A DNA stretch of 64,000 bases from Branchipolynoe longqiensis (GCA_030323885.1 CM059194.1:10154963-10218962); one strand, 5' to 3'; shown: positions 21,828 through 30,490, counted from the first letter of the stretch. Notes: a model not told the origin generated them from the letters alone. Made by a program: numbers and translations.

Positions 21828-21871
21828 ACATATTCGGTCCCAAGGTCGGTCAGTTTAGAGAGGTTTTACTG
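21828..21871. mobile_element. Pogo/Tigger-like MITE, right end only
   Basis: TCGGTCAGTTTAGAGAGG then TTTTACTG at 21871. Confidence 0.6.
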
Positions 21872-21897
21872 TATACATATATATACACATACAGATA

Positions 21898-22277
21898 CAG
21901 TAAAACCTCTCTAAATCGACCGACCATGGGACCGAATTTAAGTGGTCCATTTAGGGAGGTGGTCGGTTTAGGGAGTTAGAATATGGTTGTTGGGACCGAG
22001 AGAGAGATACTGGGTTGTTTTAACCTTATGATGGTTACCGGTTTGCAGAACTGCAACATTAAGAGAAGCTCCGATAAAACCCGCCCAATCTTTGGTTGAA
22101 GAATAATCTTCTGGTGGGACGGTTGTAGAAGCTGGGGGATGTCTTTACAATGATTAAACGACGAGTCGTTGGGGTGGTCTAGAATCTCCGGTCCGGATTG
22201 TTGGGACCCAAATAAAACGATTGAGACATAGGGGAGTAGTCGATCTGTGGAGGTGTTCGGTAAGAGAGGTTTTACTC
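21898..22277. mobile_element. Pogo/Tigger-like MITE, copy 4, interrupted
   Basis: CAGTAAAACCTCTCTAAATC at 21898 and GAGAGGTTTTACTC at 22277. The interior is split by a ~200 bp insertion at 21998-22198. Confidence 0.75.
21998..22198. mobile_element. Repeat I insertion with 11-bp target duplication
   Basis: Flanked by perfect direct repeats TTGTTGGGACC at 21987-21997 and 22199-22209. The interior matches 37005-37160 (shared: TTGCAGAACTGCAACATT, GCCCAATCTTTGGTTGAAGA). The duplication length suggests a retroposed sequence. Identity unknown. Confidence 0.75.
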
Positions 22278-22399
22278 TACACTCAGTTGTGGTAAATGCA
22301 GCGCAGACGATTCACAAACAATTCATCGGGTTGACAATGACACTTGACAGGCCCGACCATTTAATCGGAGCAGACGACAATTTGAAAATTTGCGCGGGA

Positions 22400-22640
22400 A
22401 TGAGGGTCGCAGCAGCACGCGCCGCCCAGCGGCGATCTTTCCACCTGCTGTAACCGGTGGCGCCCCCTACACCCCCACCCCCCCCCCCGCCCATATCGTA
22501 ATTCCCGCCGTATCTCAGCGAACAGGGTATCCTGTGTGACAGTGGCGGGCCGTCGGCCGGCTCAGGGCGCTCAGGGCGCTCAGGGCGCTCAGGGCGCTCA
22601 GGGCGGGACGGGCGCAGAGTGTGTGAGGGCCCGGCGCCAC
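22400..22640. other. GC-rich stretch with CAGGGCGCT tandem repeat
   Basis: GC-rich DNA with a C-run at 22485-22498 and five tandem CAGGGCGCT-type units at about 22562-22608. No recognisable exon. Confidence 0.7.
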
Positions 22641-22725
22641 TCTCTGCATGCATAAAGATAAGGTCGCACGTCGTGGTTTATTAAGCCCCTCTAGTCCAAC
22701 ACTGTGCTTATATATAGAGCCCATA

Positions 22726-23145
22726 TCATCATCATGCTGCCGTCGCGATGCGACAAAGACTGCTTTCATTACTTGACTGCCACTCACTATTAGCGACATT
22801 TCATAAAGCTGCCTGCAAATTGCAAAGTGTTGAAGTGCTGCTGGTATTTGCAAGTTACCAGCGCACTCTCTCGGGGAGCAAATAGAGGTTTCACACCGGC
22901 AAGAACATGTCCAGACATGCGCAAAACTATCTGTCCCTGCAGTGGCTGGTCGGGAGATGTTGGGAGTTCCATACATCAACCGCCTTTAATGCTGCCACAG
23001 TGACATGGTTACCTGTTTAGGGTTTGCTCCCTTAGCCTTCGATTCTGTCAAGAACCTGTACCACAAGGCAGTGGTTTACAACTCTGCAGGGCAGGGACGT
23101 CAAACTCCCTGAGGTATTGCTATACCTGCAATACCTGCATACCCA
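22726..23145 (-). mobile_element. Repeat H, second copy
   Basis: Starts with TCATCATCATGCTGCCG (the complement of the tail) and runs to AATACCTGCATACC. Closely similar to 59745-60179. Confidence 0.7.
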
Positions 23146-23586
23146 AAATCGGACCACAGCAACAAAAAGCGAACATTATATAATAAAATATTATGCAACT
23201 ATAGACAATACCCATCATGCTCGCACATTAACAAATGAACTGCTTTCCCATTTGGGGCATGGTGCCTGCGTCGTCATGATTGTTTACCTAATATAATAAA
23301 TACACTTCTAACCCACATTAGTATTACTGGGTCTAATTTCTTTTTCAATGTATAAATTATGACAACCAAGAAGTGCTATTGAAATTATATTTTAATTTGT
23401 TCAATTACTACATATCTCACAATAAATAGATGGGCTTTTCCAATGCGTCAAATAGTTTGATAGAACTTAGAAGTGGATTATTTTGTATGTGTTATCATAA
23501 CTACACACAAACAATTTAACTTTTGGTTCACCTTCATTTCAAAAGCACACTATGGTTGGGCAATTTAAAGGCAGCGGAATACTTAC
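23146..23586. other. AT-rich intronic sequence downstream of the EXTL3 exon
   Basis: On the minus strand this follows the GTAAGT donor of the exon. No next exon is visible. Confidence 0.5.
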
Positions 23587-23695
23587 TTGTAAATTGTTCT
23601 CGGGGCCAGTTGCCACCCAGAGCTTCGTTAAATTCCTTACCAGCACCACCCGTCCCCTTACCGATGGGCCGGAACCCCAGCCCCGAACCGTGAAA
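23587..23695 (-). CDS. EXTL3: Internal exon of exostosin-like 3 (EXTL3) gene
   Basis: A 109-bp exon translating to 36 codons plus one base. The peptide runs [17 protein letters not shown] then [19 protein letters not shown]. It lines up with the segment just before the GT64 glycosyltransferase domain of vertebrate EXTL3, which as I recall it has the same GSG-GFRPIG, GKEF, ALGGN and PREQFT pattern. EXTL3 is a Golgi type II membrane enzyme that adds N-acetylglucosamine to start and extend heparan sulfate chains. On the minus strand the exon has an AG acceptor (23697-23696, weak pyrimidine tract in AT repeats) and a consensus GTAAGT donor (23586-23581). It begins in phase 0 and ends after the first base of a codon. 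No other EXTL3 exon is visible, so introns on both sides must be long. The exon is unbroken, which suggests a working gene. Confidence 0.88.
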
Positions 23696-23699
23696 CTTA

Positions 23700-23900
23700 T
23701 ATGTATATATTATATAATACACATACATACATATTATATATGTAGGGGGCCTATATATATAAGTCTATATATATATATATAGTCTCTCTCTATATATGTA
23801 TATACACATATGCATATATAGATAATAAGATATATTTGACTGCTTTATGTATTTAATTAATAATAATTAAATAATAATAATTAATATTTTTAAAAACTTC
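23700..23900. repeat. TA/TATG low-complexity tract
   Basis: Runs of TATATA with ATAC interruptions, then AATAATTAATAATAATT. On the minus strand it forms the poor 3' splice region of the EXTL3 exon. Confidence 0.85.
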
Positions 23901-24064
23901 CGAGCAAGTGGCGTTTAGCGCCCCGCGCAGGGGGCCGGCGAGGAGCAGCGGGACACCCCCCGGGGTGGGGGGGGGGACTCAGATATTACAGGCGATAGGG
24001 ATTATCACTATCCATATTTTTGGGTTTGTTTTAAAAAAACAATTTACTGCAAATTTCAGGATTT

Positions 24065-24308
24065 TGTAGAGTGTAACATGTTACGCAAATATTATTAAAA
24101 GCTGAGGCTTCTATTACTTGGTGAAACGGTCCGGTGGGACGTTGAAGCCGCCGTGTTTGGGCAGCCCTGAGCTGCTTTGATGCTTTGTGCAGCCCGCTGC
24201 TGCTTTGATGCTCCTGGGCAGCGCCTAACCGGCGCCGGCAGCGCAGCGCGGGCCTTCTGCGTCTGCGCGACTTTGCATTTGCATTCATTCGGCAGGTAAA
24301 TTTGCTTC
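24065..24308 (+). repeat. Split direct repeat A1
   Basis: 244 bp, TGTAGAGTGTAACATGTTAC to GGTAAATTTGCTTC. Two differences from A2 (at AAGCCG/ACGCCG and CCCTGA/CACTGA). Confidence 0.95.
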
Positions 24309-24411
24309 GAGCAGACGTGCCAGGAACCCGCCCTGCCACGTGAAGTGAAGTCTGGTAGGACACAAGTCTGGTAGGACACAATCATAGTGGATTGCGTCAC
24401 GTCTTGGTACG

Positions 24412-25512
24412 ATGGCTATCGATTTGTGCCAAGGTTGTGGGGACGAACATGAAGCACCACGAGGGTCGAAGTGTAAAGTTATCAAAGCAAAGTTAACGAG
24501 GCGAATGGCAAAAAGTGAGCCGCTGGGCGAACACGGCGCGCCAGGGGCAACTGGCTGCATGGAAGAGGCGGTAGACAAAATGTTGTCATTGTCAGTCGGC
24601 GGTGCGACGGTGGGTGAGCCGGCGGCGACAGGGCTGATAAAGGTAGTGGAAGTAGAACCTGATGAGGAGGAGTTGGAGCTGCGGAGAAGGCTGTCGCAGA
24701 AAGTCCTTGAGAAACGCAAGATGAGGCTACGGGCAGAGCTGGAAAAAGACAGCAGCTCGGAGGAAGAGGAAATGTCGCAGTGCAGATCGCGGAAGAAGAA
24801 AAAGGAAAGGAAAAGAAGGAAAAATTCAAGGAAACACAGCAGGGGTCGGAGAGACGAGGCGCAAGGAGGGGACCGATACTCAAGCCCAAGCAGTGACTCA
24901 TCAAGTTCGTCGTCGGAATCTTCGGACACCGACAGCAGCAGTGAACGTAGTAGGGAGCGCAGGAGGCGCCGACGAAAGAAACGCAGTAAGTTTGCTCTGG
25001 ACAAATACACCAAAGGTGGAAAAAATGTTAGAAAACTGAACTATAATGAACTTATGTATGCATCGTGCTGGTGGGGTTCAAAGAAAGCGAAGAAGGCGGG
25101 TATGGATTTGGAAGCCCTAATGGGTTATATGGGACACTTGGCGTACATGTGCATGCACGCTACAACCAATAATTATTCTGATGAGGCGTACAGAGGCTAC
25201 GACAGAGCGATACGGGAGAAGGCGAAGGAGAAAGGGTTGCGGGCATTCAAAATGGGTGACAATGGCTTGTCCCTGTTGCACTTTAACATGGACAACTCCA
25301 AGTCATACAAGGAGGTGAGGAAGCCGAAAGGCACATACAGTAAGGAAAATGAACACAGGGGTACGACACATAATAAGGTGAAAGGTGCGTGCTTCGCACA
25401 CAACTATAACAAGGAAGGTTGTACACGGGAGAAGTGCGCATGGGATCATCATTGTGTAACGTGTCGCAGTAAAGCTCATGTGGCCGAGGCATGCCCGCAG
25501 AAGAAATATTGA
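24412..25512 (+). CDS. Gag-like ORF1 with zinc knuckle (YR retrotransposon)
   Basis: Encodes 366 residues from an ATG 104 bases after A1. Near the N-terminus a C6-x2-C9-x3-H13-x7-C21 cluster may bind zinc. Residues ~85-145 are charged and likely helical, and 125-193 are a Lys/Arg- and Ser-rich tract (SR-like, then RERRRRRRKKR) that could bind RNA or act as a nuclear signal. Residues 200-300 are the globular, tryptophan-containing part. The C-terminus holds a CCCH cluster (C-x9-C-x4-C-x3-H, 327-346) followed by a classical CCHC knuckle, C-x2-C-x4-H-x4-C, at 348-361. This points to a nucleocapsid role: binding the element RNA in particles. Intact frame. The next ORF starts 22 bases before its stop. 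Confidence 0.85.
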   Translation: MAIDLCQGCGDEHEAPRGSKCKVIKAKLTRRMAKSEPLGEHGAPGATGCMEEAVDKMLSLSVGGATVGEPAATGLIKVVEVEPDEEELELRRRLSQKVLEKRKMRLRAELEKDSSSEEEEMSQCRSRKKKKERKRRKNSRKHSRGRRDEAQGGDRYSSPSSDSSSSSSESSDTDSSSERSRERRRRRRKKRSKFALDKYTKGGKNVRKLNYNELMYASCWWGSKKAKKAGMDLEALMGYMGHLAYMCMHATTNNYSDEAYRGYDRAIREKAKEKGLRAFKMGDNGLSLLHFNMDNSKSYKEVRKPKGTYSKENEHRGTTHNKVKGACFAHNYNKEGCTREKCAWDHHCVTCRSKAHVAEACPQKKY

Positions 25513-25943
25513 CAGTCACAATGCGTTCCCAGCAAGAAGGCATGAGGCTGGAGGGCGCCGAGGCAGAGCACGGGTCTGGAACCACGGCGCCAGCAGGGGA
25601 GAGGGAAGACGGTAAACCCCAGGATCATCCCGCCACCGGGCGGTTAAACCACTATACACACGAGGGAACCGGGACCGACCCGACTAATTCCGCCACGGGG
25701 ATTAACATGGGAAGCGGCGTCGGCCAACAAAGGGAAGCTTTGGTGATAGAAGAACCGACAATGGAGGATGCGAGTGCTGCGCAAACAAACCCGGGCAGGG
25801 ATCTCGTGCTTGAGACTGTCGCGGGGGTAGACAACAACAATAGGACGGGCATAGACCTAGACGGGGGGGTGGTCGCACCCCTATTAACTTTGATGTATCG
25901 CATCCGGAGTTGTCGGCCCGTAACGAGGACTGGTTCAGGGTAA
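25491..25943 (+). CDS. Linker ORF, probable N-terminal extension of the RT protein
   Basis: ATG at 25491 overlaps the end of Gag by 22 bases. The 150 residues are hydrophilic, rich in Gly, Thr, Glu and Asn, and show no domain. The last ~27 residues are out of frame: in the -1 frame the same DNA encodes GGGRTPINFDVSHPEL, which reads straight into the RT ORF and resembles the N-terminal start of DIRS-type RT proteins. The switch point is the G run 25863-25869, a G-GGG-GGG heptamer that suits -1 ribosomal slippage. Either a frameshift joins this ORF to RT, or one G has been lost by mutation or sequencing error. A protease is not evident. Confidence 0.6.
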   Translation: MPAEEILTVTMRSQQEGMRLEGAEAEHGSGTTAPAGEREDGKPQDHPATGRLNHYTHEGTGTDPTNSATGINMGSGVGQQREALVIEEPTMEDASAAQTNPGRDLVLETVAGVDNNNRTGIDLDGGVVAPLLTLMYRIRSCRPVTRTGSG

Positions 25944-27709
25944 TCGGCCCGGAACCAGCCCGCATGGAGAGTGGCGAATTAGTCTGCACACTGTGGGTAG
26001 TGGACAGGGAGTGTCGCTATAGCTGGACTGAACACTACATTGATGTGTTGGATGCCTGCATAGGGGGTTACTGTGACTGTGTCTATTACATCGATGGGGC
26101 ATTGGCCCAATTAAAACCATGTCGTGTGTTTTCTGAATGCTTTTGTAGGGGGGATGTCGATCCCGATTGGGAATATGTGTTGCGGGGCGCTTGTTTTGGT
26201 TTCAGGGTAATTGATGAATCTTGTAACAGCAAATACAATAAAGCCAATTATGGCTCTATAACTAAGGGCGAGGTCGGTGTAGCAATGTGTGGGAGGTTGC
26301 AATCTGAAATTGATGATCAACTGTTGACTATTGTTGATGAACCATGTGTGTGTATTCATGGCCTGGGCGCTGTACCTAAAGGTCATGATGATTTTAGGGC
26401 TATTGTGGACTGTTCTAGCCCAGACGGTGTATGTGTCAACGACTACACCGACGGCTGCCGGGCTAACTTTAGCTATAACTCGGTGGAGTCAGTCACGAAG
26501 ATACTACAGGTAGGGGATTACTTAGCTACGGTCGATATAAGTAATGCCTATAGGGCGGTGAACATACACCCTAAATCCAGAGAGAAGCAGGGCCTGGCCT
26601 GGGATTTCGGGGGAGGCACGGTCTACCTTCGCGACAACCGCCTATGCATGGGGCTGAGTAGCAGCCCGTACGTATTTTCCAAAGTGAGTGATATGATTGT
26701 TCGTTGTATGGTAAGGGAAGGGTACACGAGCTGCATTAACTATCTGGACCACTTCTGCGTGGTGGCACACACAGAAGGGGAATGCAGGGAGGCGCAGTGG
26801 GTTCTGGTGAAAATACTGCGTAGGCTGGGATTTTATGTCAGCTACAGGAAACTGGTAGACCCGAGTCAGACCATACGTTTCTTGGGCATCGACATAGACT
26901 CAGTGTTGATGGAGCTGAGGCTCCCGGCAGACAAACTAGGGAAACTACAGACACTGCTGAAGTGGTTCCTACGTAAACGAAAGGCGTCAAAAAAAGAGCT
27001 CGAAAGCCTGGCAGGGGTCTTGGCGCATTGTTGTAAAGTGATCCACGGTGGGAGGACTTTCTCCCGCCGTGTGTATGATCTAGTGGCCTCAGCGAAGAAA
27101 GGCGCGCACAGGATTAGGCTCAATGACGAGTTTAGGCTAGATCTGAAATGGTGGATAGAGTTTGCCAGCTCGTTCAACGGGAAGGCCAAAATAATCGAAC
27201 CATGCAAACCCTGCATCTCAGTCTACAGTGACGCGTCCTTGGTGGGATTCGGGGCGATACACGGGGAAGACTGGTTGGCAGGCGCCTTTAACATAAAAAC
27301 AGGTAGGAAATTGGGGAAGTGGTTGGGACACCACTTCGCGGAGGCGAAAGGTGTGGGATGCAGGACGGACAACATAAATGTGCTAGAGCTATGGCCTATC
27401 CTGGCGGGAGTCCGTAGGTGGGGCCACCTATGGGAAAACAGGACAGTTATATTCGTGACTGACAATACCCAGGTAATGGCAGCCCTCAACTCGGGGAGAA
27501 GTAAAAATAAAACCACTATGACCTGGCTGAGGCTAATATTCTGGTTATCAATAAGACATAACTTCGATGTCCAATCGGTCTATATAAATACGCGAGACAA
27601 CGTGATCTGTGACAGCCTAAGCAGGCTGGATGCATATAAAAACATTGCACGCATACGAGATGCGGACACTGCACGAACCATGTGCTGCCATGACCTGTTT
27701 TCCTGTTGA
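25844..27709 (+). CDS. Reverse transcriptase / RNase H (YR retrotransposon)
   Basis: The open frame runs from after a stop at 25841 to TGA at 27707. It has no early ATG, so it is probably made by frameshift from the linker ORF. Numbering from the TTG at 25910 (599 residues): an N-terminal region; RT finger motifs at 152-180 (AVPKGHDDFRAIVDCSSPDG); motif A VDISNAY with Asp209; motif B GLSSSPYVF at 248-256; motif C YLDH at 278-281, where YLDD is expected; then FLGIDID at 324-330. RNase H follows: Asp441 (VYSDAS), Glu493 (VLELW), Asp518 (VTDN) and Asp568 (CDSLSR). The enzyme copies element RNA and removes it from the hybrid. All motifs are intact except the second motif C aspartate, changed to His281 (codon 26750-26752), which would probably cripple polymerase activity. 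DIRS-order placement comes from the neighbouring recombinase. Confidence 0.92.
   Translation, partial: DGHRPRRGGGRTPINFDVSHPELSARNEDWFRVIGPEPARMESGELVCTLWVVDRECRYSWTEHYIDVLDACIGGYCDCVYYIDGALAQLKPCRVFSECFCRGDVDPDWEYVLRGACFGFRVIDESCNSKYNKANYGSITKGEVGVAMCGRLQSEIDDQLLTIVDEPCVCIHGLGAVPKGHDDFRAIVDCSSPDGVCVNDYTDGCRANFSYNSVESVTKILQVGDYLATVDISNAYRAVNIHPKSREKQGLAWDFGGGTVYLRDNRLCMGLSSSPYVFSKVSDMIVRCMVREGYTSCINYLDHFCVVAHTEGECREAQWVLVKILRRLGFYVSYRKLVDPSQTIRFLGIDIDSVLMELRLPADKLGKLQTLLKWFLRKRKASKKELESLAGVLAHCCKVIHGGRTFSRRVYDLVASAKKGAHRIRLNDEFRLDLKWWIEFASSFNGKAKIIEPCKPCISVYSDASLVGFGAIHGEDWLAGAFNIKTGRKLGKWLGHHFAEAKGVGCRTDNINVLELWPILAGVRRWGHLWENRTVIFVTDNTQVMAALNSGRSKNKTTMTWLRLIFWLSIRHNFDVQSVYINTRDNVICDSLSRLDAYKNIARIRDADTARTMCCHDLFSC
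25863..25869 (+). promoter_or_regulatory. G7 slippery run between linker ORF and RT frame
   Basis: Seven G residues positioned so that a -1 slip takes linker codons into the RT frame. It could be programmed or a single-base indel. Confidence 0.45.
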
Positions 27710-27715
27710 TTGCAG
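27698..27715 (+). promoter_or_regulatory. Candidate 3' splice site before the recombinase frame
   Basis: TTTTCCTGTTGATTGCAG fits a pyrimidine tract plus CAG. Splicing here would remove the RT stop and place the recombinase frame behind an upstream start. The donor is not identified. Confidence 0.35.
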
Positions 27716-28668
27716 ATTGGGGGCGGCTTACGCTGGAGTGTGCCCGATACGAGGGCGCCCACCATGCAGACTCGACAAAAATAACTAGATCTGTTCAAAT
27801 AAAAGCATATTTTGAGTTCTGCGAAATCTTCGCGGACCAGTTGTCACCATACCCGTGCTCGACATCCCAGGCATGTCTTTATATATCCTTTTTAGCGAGA
27901 CGGTTGTGCTACAATTCGATCAGGCAGTACTTGAGCGCACTCAGCAATCACTTGAAAGACGTGGGGGTGGGGGCCGTTGACTACACCAGTCATAGGCTGA
28001 AGAAGTGTTTAGCTGGGATACGTAGGATCCTGGGCGACATGCCGAAGCAGGCAGCGCCCCTATTACCTAGACACCTAAGGTCAATATTTAGCTTGATGCT
28101 GCACACAAGGGGGCACGTAGCGCTAAGAGCGGCCATACTGGTCTCATTCCGGGCCTTACTACGTAAGTGTCATGTATCAGAATCGGACGCCTCACTAATA
28201 AGATCCGACTTCGCATTCTACGAATGGGGTATGATGGTGAGGGTACGGAAGTCGAAAACTATACAGTACAAAGAACGGGTACACCTAATTCCCGTTTCCA
28301 AAGTCGCAGACCAGGCACTATGCGCAGTCTACTGGGTGAGAGAGCACTTCCGGGACGTGAGGGCGGGGGGGGACGCCCACGCGTTCAGACTGCCAAAAGG
28401 GGCAAGCTCCGTATCAATGCCTTACTCATTTTACTTAACATCGTTAAAGATCCTATGCGCGCGGGCGGGTTTGGACCCCCGCGACTTCTCTACACATAGC
28501 CTGAGACGGGGAGGCGCAACCTTTCTACGACTATGTGGCGCCTCCATACTGGAGATAAAAGAGAGAGGCGATTGGAGATCAGACGCGGTGTTCGAATATC
28601 TAAGGGCTTCGCTACAAGAGAGAATGTCAAGGGATATGCGGGTGGCCACGCTACTGGCCGGCCGATAA
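27706..28668 (+). CDS. Tyrosine recombinase (YR retrotransposon integrase)
   Basis: Encodes about 320 residues. Residues ~20-110 are the helical core-binding (SAM-like) domain; the rest is the catalytic domain. Catalytic residues are Arg153 (ALLRKCHVSE), a beta-hairpin Lys near 187 (VRKSKTIQYK), His264-x2-Arg267 in HSLRRGGAT, Trp290 in GDWRSD, and the nucleophile Tyr298 (VFEYL). All are intact. It inserts the circular DNA copy by strand exchange, replacing the integrase of LTR elements. The frame overlaps the RT stop and has no ATG until residue 112. It opens only after a stop at 27691. A pyrimidine-rich TTTTCCTGTTGATTGCAG acceptor ends at 27715, so translation may depend on splicing; reinitiation at TTG is the alternative. 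Confidence 0.9.
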   Translation: MIADWGRLTLECARYEGAHHADSTKITRSVQIKAYFEFCEIFADQLSPYPCSTSQACLYISFLARRLCYNSIRQYLSALSNHLKDVGVGAVDYTSHRLKKCLAGIRRILGDMPKQAAPLLPRHLRSIFSLMLHTRGHVALRAAILVSFRALLRKCHVSESDASLIRSDFAFYEWGMMVRVRKSKTIQYKERVHLIPVSKVADQALCAVYWVREHFRDVRAGGDAHAFRLPKGASSVSMPYSFYLTSLKILCARAGLDPRDFSTHSLRRGGATFLRLCGASILEIKERGDWRSDAVFEYLRASLQERMSRDMRVATLLAGR

Positions 28669-28691
28669 TAACTAGCTGGTTTGGGTGGTTT

Positions 28692-28785
28692 GGGCCTTTT
28701 AGAGGTACCAGCAAGAGGTATAACTCATCCAATTGTATATATGTTAATGTCTTGTTCCTTTCTTGCTACGGCGCGTATTAATAAT
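28692..28785 (+). repeat. Split direct repeat B1
   Basis: 94 bp, GGGCCTTTTAGAGGTACCAG to TATTAATAAT. It abuts A2 directly. One difference from B2. Confidence 0.95.
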
Positions 28786-29028
28786 GTAGAGTGTAACATG
28801 TTACGCAAATATTATTAAAAGCTGAGGCTTCTATTACTTGGTGAAACGGTCCGGTGGGACGTTGACGCCGCCGTGTTTGGGCAGCACTGAGCTGCTTTGA
28901 TGCTTTGTGCAGCCCGCTGCTGCTTTGATGCTCCTGGGCAGCGCCTAACCGGCGCCGGCAGCGCAGCGCGGGCCTTCTGCGTCTGCGCGACTTTGCATTT
29001 GCATTCATTCGGCAGGTAAATTTGCTTC
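28785..29028 (+). repeat. Split direct repeat A2
   Basis: Copy of A1 with 2 differences in 244 bp. The B1-A2 joint should equal the junction of the circular intermediate. Confidence 0.95.
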
Positions 29029-29042
29029 ATGAATAAACGGAG

Positions 29043-29136
29043 GGGCCTTTTAGAGGTACCAGCCAGAGGTATAACTCATCCAATTGTATATATGTTAATG
29101 TCTTGTTCCTTTCTTGCTACGGCGCGTATTAATAAT
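29043..29136 (+). repeat. Split direct repeat B2
   Basis: Copy of B1; the 3' end of the element. A 14-base spacer separates A2 from B2. Confidence 0.95.
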
Positions 29137-29375
29137 ATGGAATATATTTTATTTCATTTTCAGGCTTTTATGTAATATACATGCTTTATTCATTTTCTTA
29201 ATTTAATAGATAACGGACAGGGCGCGACTGGAGTAGGGTAGCTGTATGAGAGGGCACATGTCAGCGATTGGACCTCCCAGGTAGGGGTGAGGCCCCCCAC
29301 GAGTGATCTACACGGTGTCTCAGTACAAAGGGTTGCACCCGAACCCTGTCATGACCAATGGGATGCATGTGCACC
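29137..29375. other. Flank of the YR element, nothing recognised
   Basis: AT-rich, then mixed DNA with no frame or repeat match. Confidence 0.4.
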
Positions 29376-29380
29376 CCGCC

Positions 29381-29412
<32 letters not shown>

Positions 29413-29525
29413 CCCCCAACCCCCCCCCCCCCCACCCACACCCCCCACCCCCCCCCCACCCACCCACCCCACCCACCCACCCACCACCCACCCACCACCA
29501 CCACCACCACCACCACCACCACACA
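29376..29525. repeat. C homopolymer and CCA/CCCA tract
   Basis: C runs, then CCCACCCA and CCACCACCA. Length is likely unreliable in assembly. Open frames here are artefacts. Confidence 0.95.
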
Positions 29526-29782
29526 CATACATTACATTGTAACCCACGTATCCTATATGCCTCAGCTCTCGCGCCTCGTTTTCACACCGCAGTAAGTGAC
29601 CGATCCCGCACTTCCAGTTTACCATTGAGTTCATCCAGCCCTCATTTTGACTGCGATCGATGTTTTTGTGTGTGAGTGTGATGGTTTATTTACCCTGTCC
29701 ATAACGAGTAAGTTGCATCACAGCTTGTTTTCATCGCTGAACAGCAAATCTCAATTTGGTAGTAGCCTTGTCATCTTAGCTG

Positions 29783-30369
29783 TAAAGGCCCAGTCACACC
29801 TCACCGGATTGAGGAACCGGACAGAAACTGGACACTGTCCGGTGAAATACCGCAATGTACGGTTTATATACGGTTGGCATCCGGCGTGTCTGTTATCTGT
29901 CCAGTGATGGCCGGTGTGTACGGTGGCAAGTTTTGAACATGCACAAAACTTGTACCGGACATGCCGGACTGGCATGTATGGTTAGTGTCTGGTTGAAGTT
30001 TGTTTAGTCCGTTTTGTCCGGTTCATGTCCGGTACTCATCCATTACCTCTCCGGTTTGCTTCCTGCAGAGTCTGTTGACGGTGTTGCGGGAATTCGGTCA
30101 GTATATGTTTTCAGCGCATCCGTGAATAGTCCGGTATGTGTCTGTTTGATGTTCGGTTCATCCGTTAGACATTCGGTTGTCGTCCGGTTATCGTCTGGTG
30201 GGTATTCGTTAATGTACGTTCCTTGTCCGTTTAGCGTCCCTTTCGTCTGACAGAAAGCGAAACATTTCGACACATTTTGGTACATTTTGATACCGGACAC
30301 CAACGACTAGACAATTCTTTGTCCAGTTGTGTCCGGTACTCAATCCGGTAAGGTGTGACAGGTGCTTTA
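29783..30369. mobile_element. Word-saturated TIR element, CCGGAC type, copy 2
   Basis: Left end AAAGGCCCAGTCACACCTCA, right end AAGGTGTGACAGGTGCTTTA. It is full of CCGGA and TCCGG words. The central palindrome is CAAGTTTTGAACATGC then ACAAAACTTG (29927-29952). Longer and less regular than the 16.6 kb copy. Confidence 0.8.
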
Positions 30370-30409
30370 GCAGTAAGTACTGAGAGATCTGCGATTTCAT
30401 TAGAGATGG

Positions 30410-30490
30410 TTTTACTGTAGTTCATTAGGATCAACTTATTACAGTTATGTGAAATAATACAATTTTTAAATTGCAGAAACTCAAAACGAT
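30410..30490. repeat. TTAA MITE internal fragment
   Basis: GTTCATTAGGATCAACTTATTACAG matches 21078-21150 in parts. A second MITE copy starts at once at 30491. Confidence 0.5.

Larger units (their letters stand above)
24065..29136 (+). mobile_element. Near-intact PAT/Ngaro-like tyrosine-recombinase retrotransposon
   Basis: A 5.07 kb element ordered A1 (24065-24308), Gag, linker ORF, RT/RNase H, tyrosine recombinase, B1 (28692-28785), A2 (28785-29028), B2 (29043-29136). This split direct repeat layout defines PAT and Ngaro types among DIRS-order elements. They replicate through a circular DNA that the recombinase inserts without a target duplication, and none is seen here. A1 and A2 differ at 2 positions, B1 and B2 at 1. 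No methyltransferase-like domain. Possible defects are the altered RT motif C and a G-run frameshift between linker and RT. Sits about 370 bp from the EXTL3 exon, in opposite orientation. Confidence 0.92.

Noticed and set aside
22515..22979. Minus frame of 154 codons with ALSALSALSALS
   Set aside because: Runs through the CAGGGCGCT tandem repeat and repeat H; no domain.
29261..29675. Gly/Trp-rich or Pro-rich frames
   Set aside because: Homopolymer C tract and CCA repeats only.
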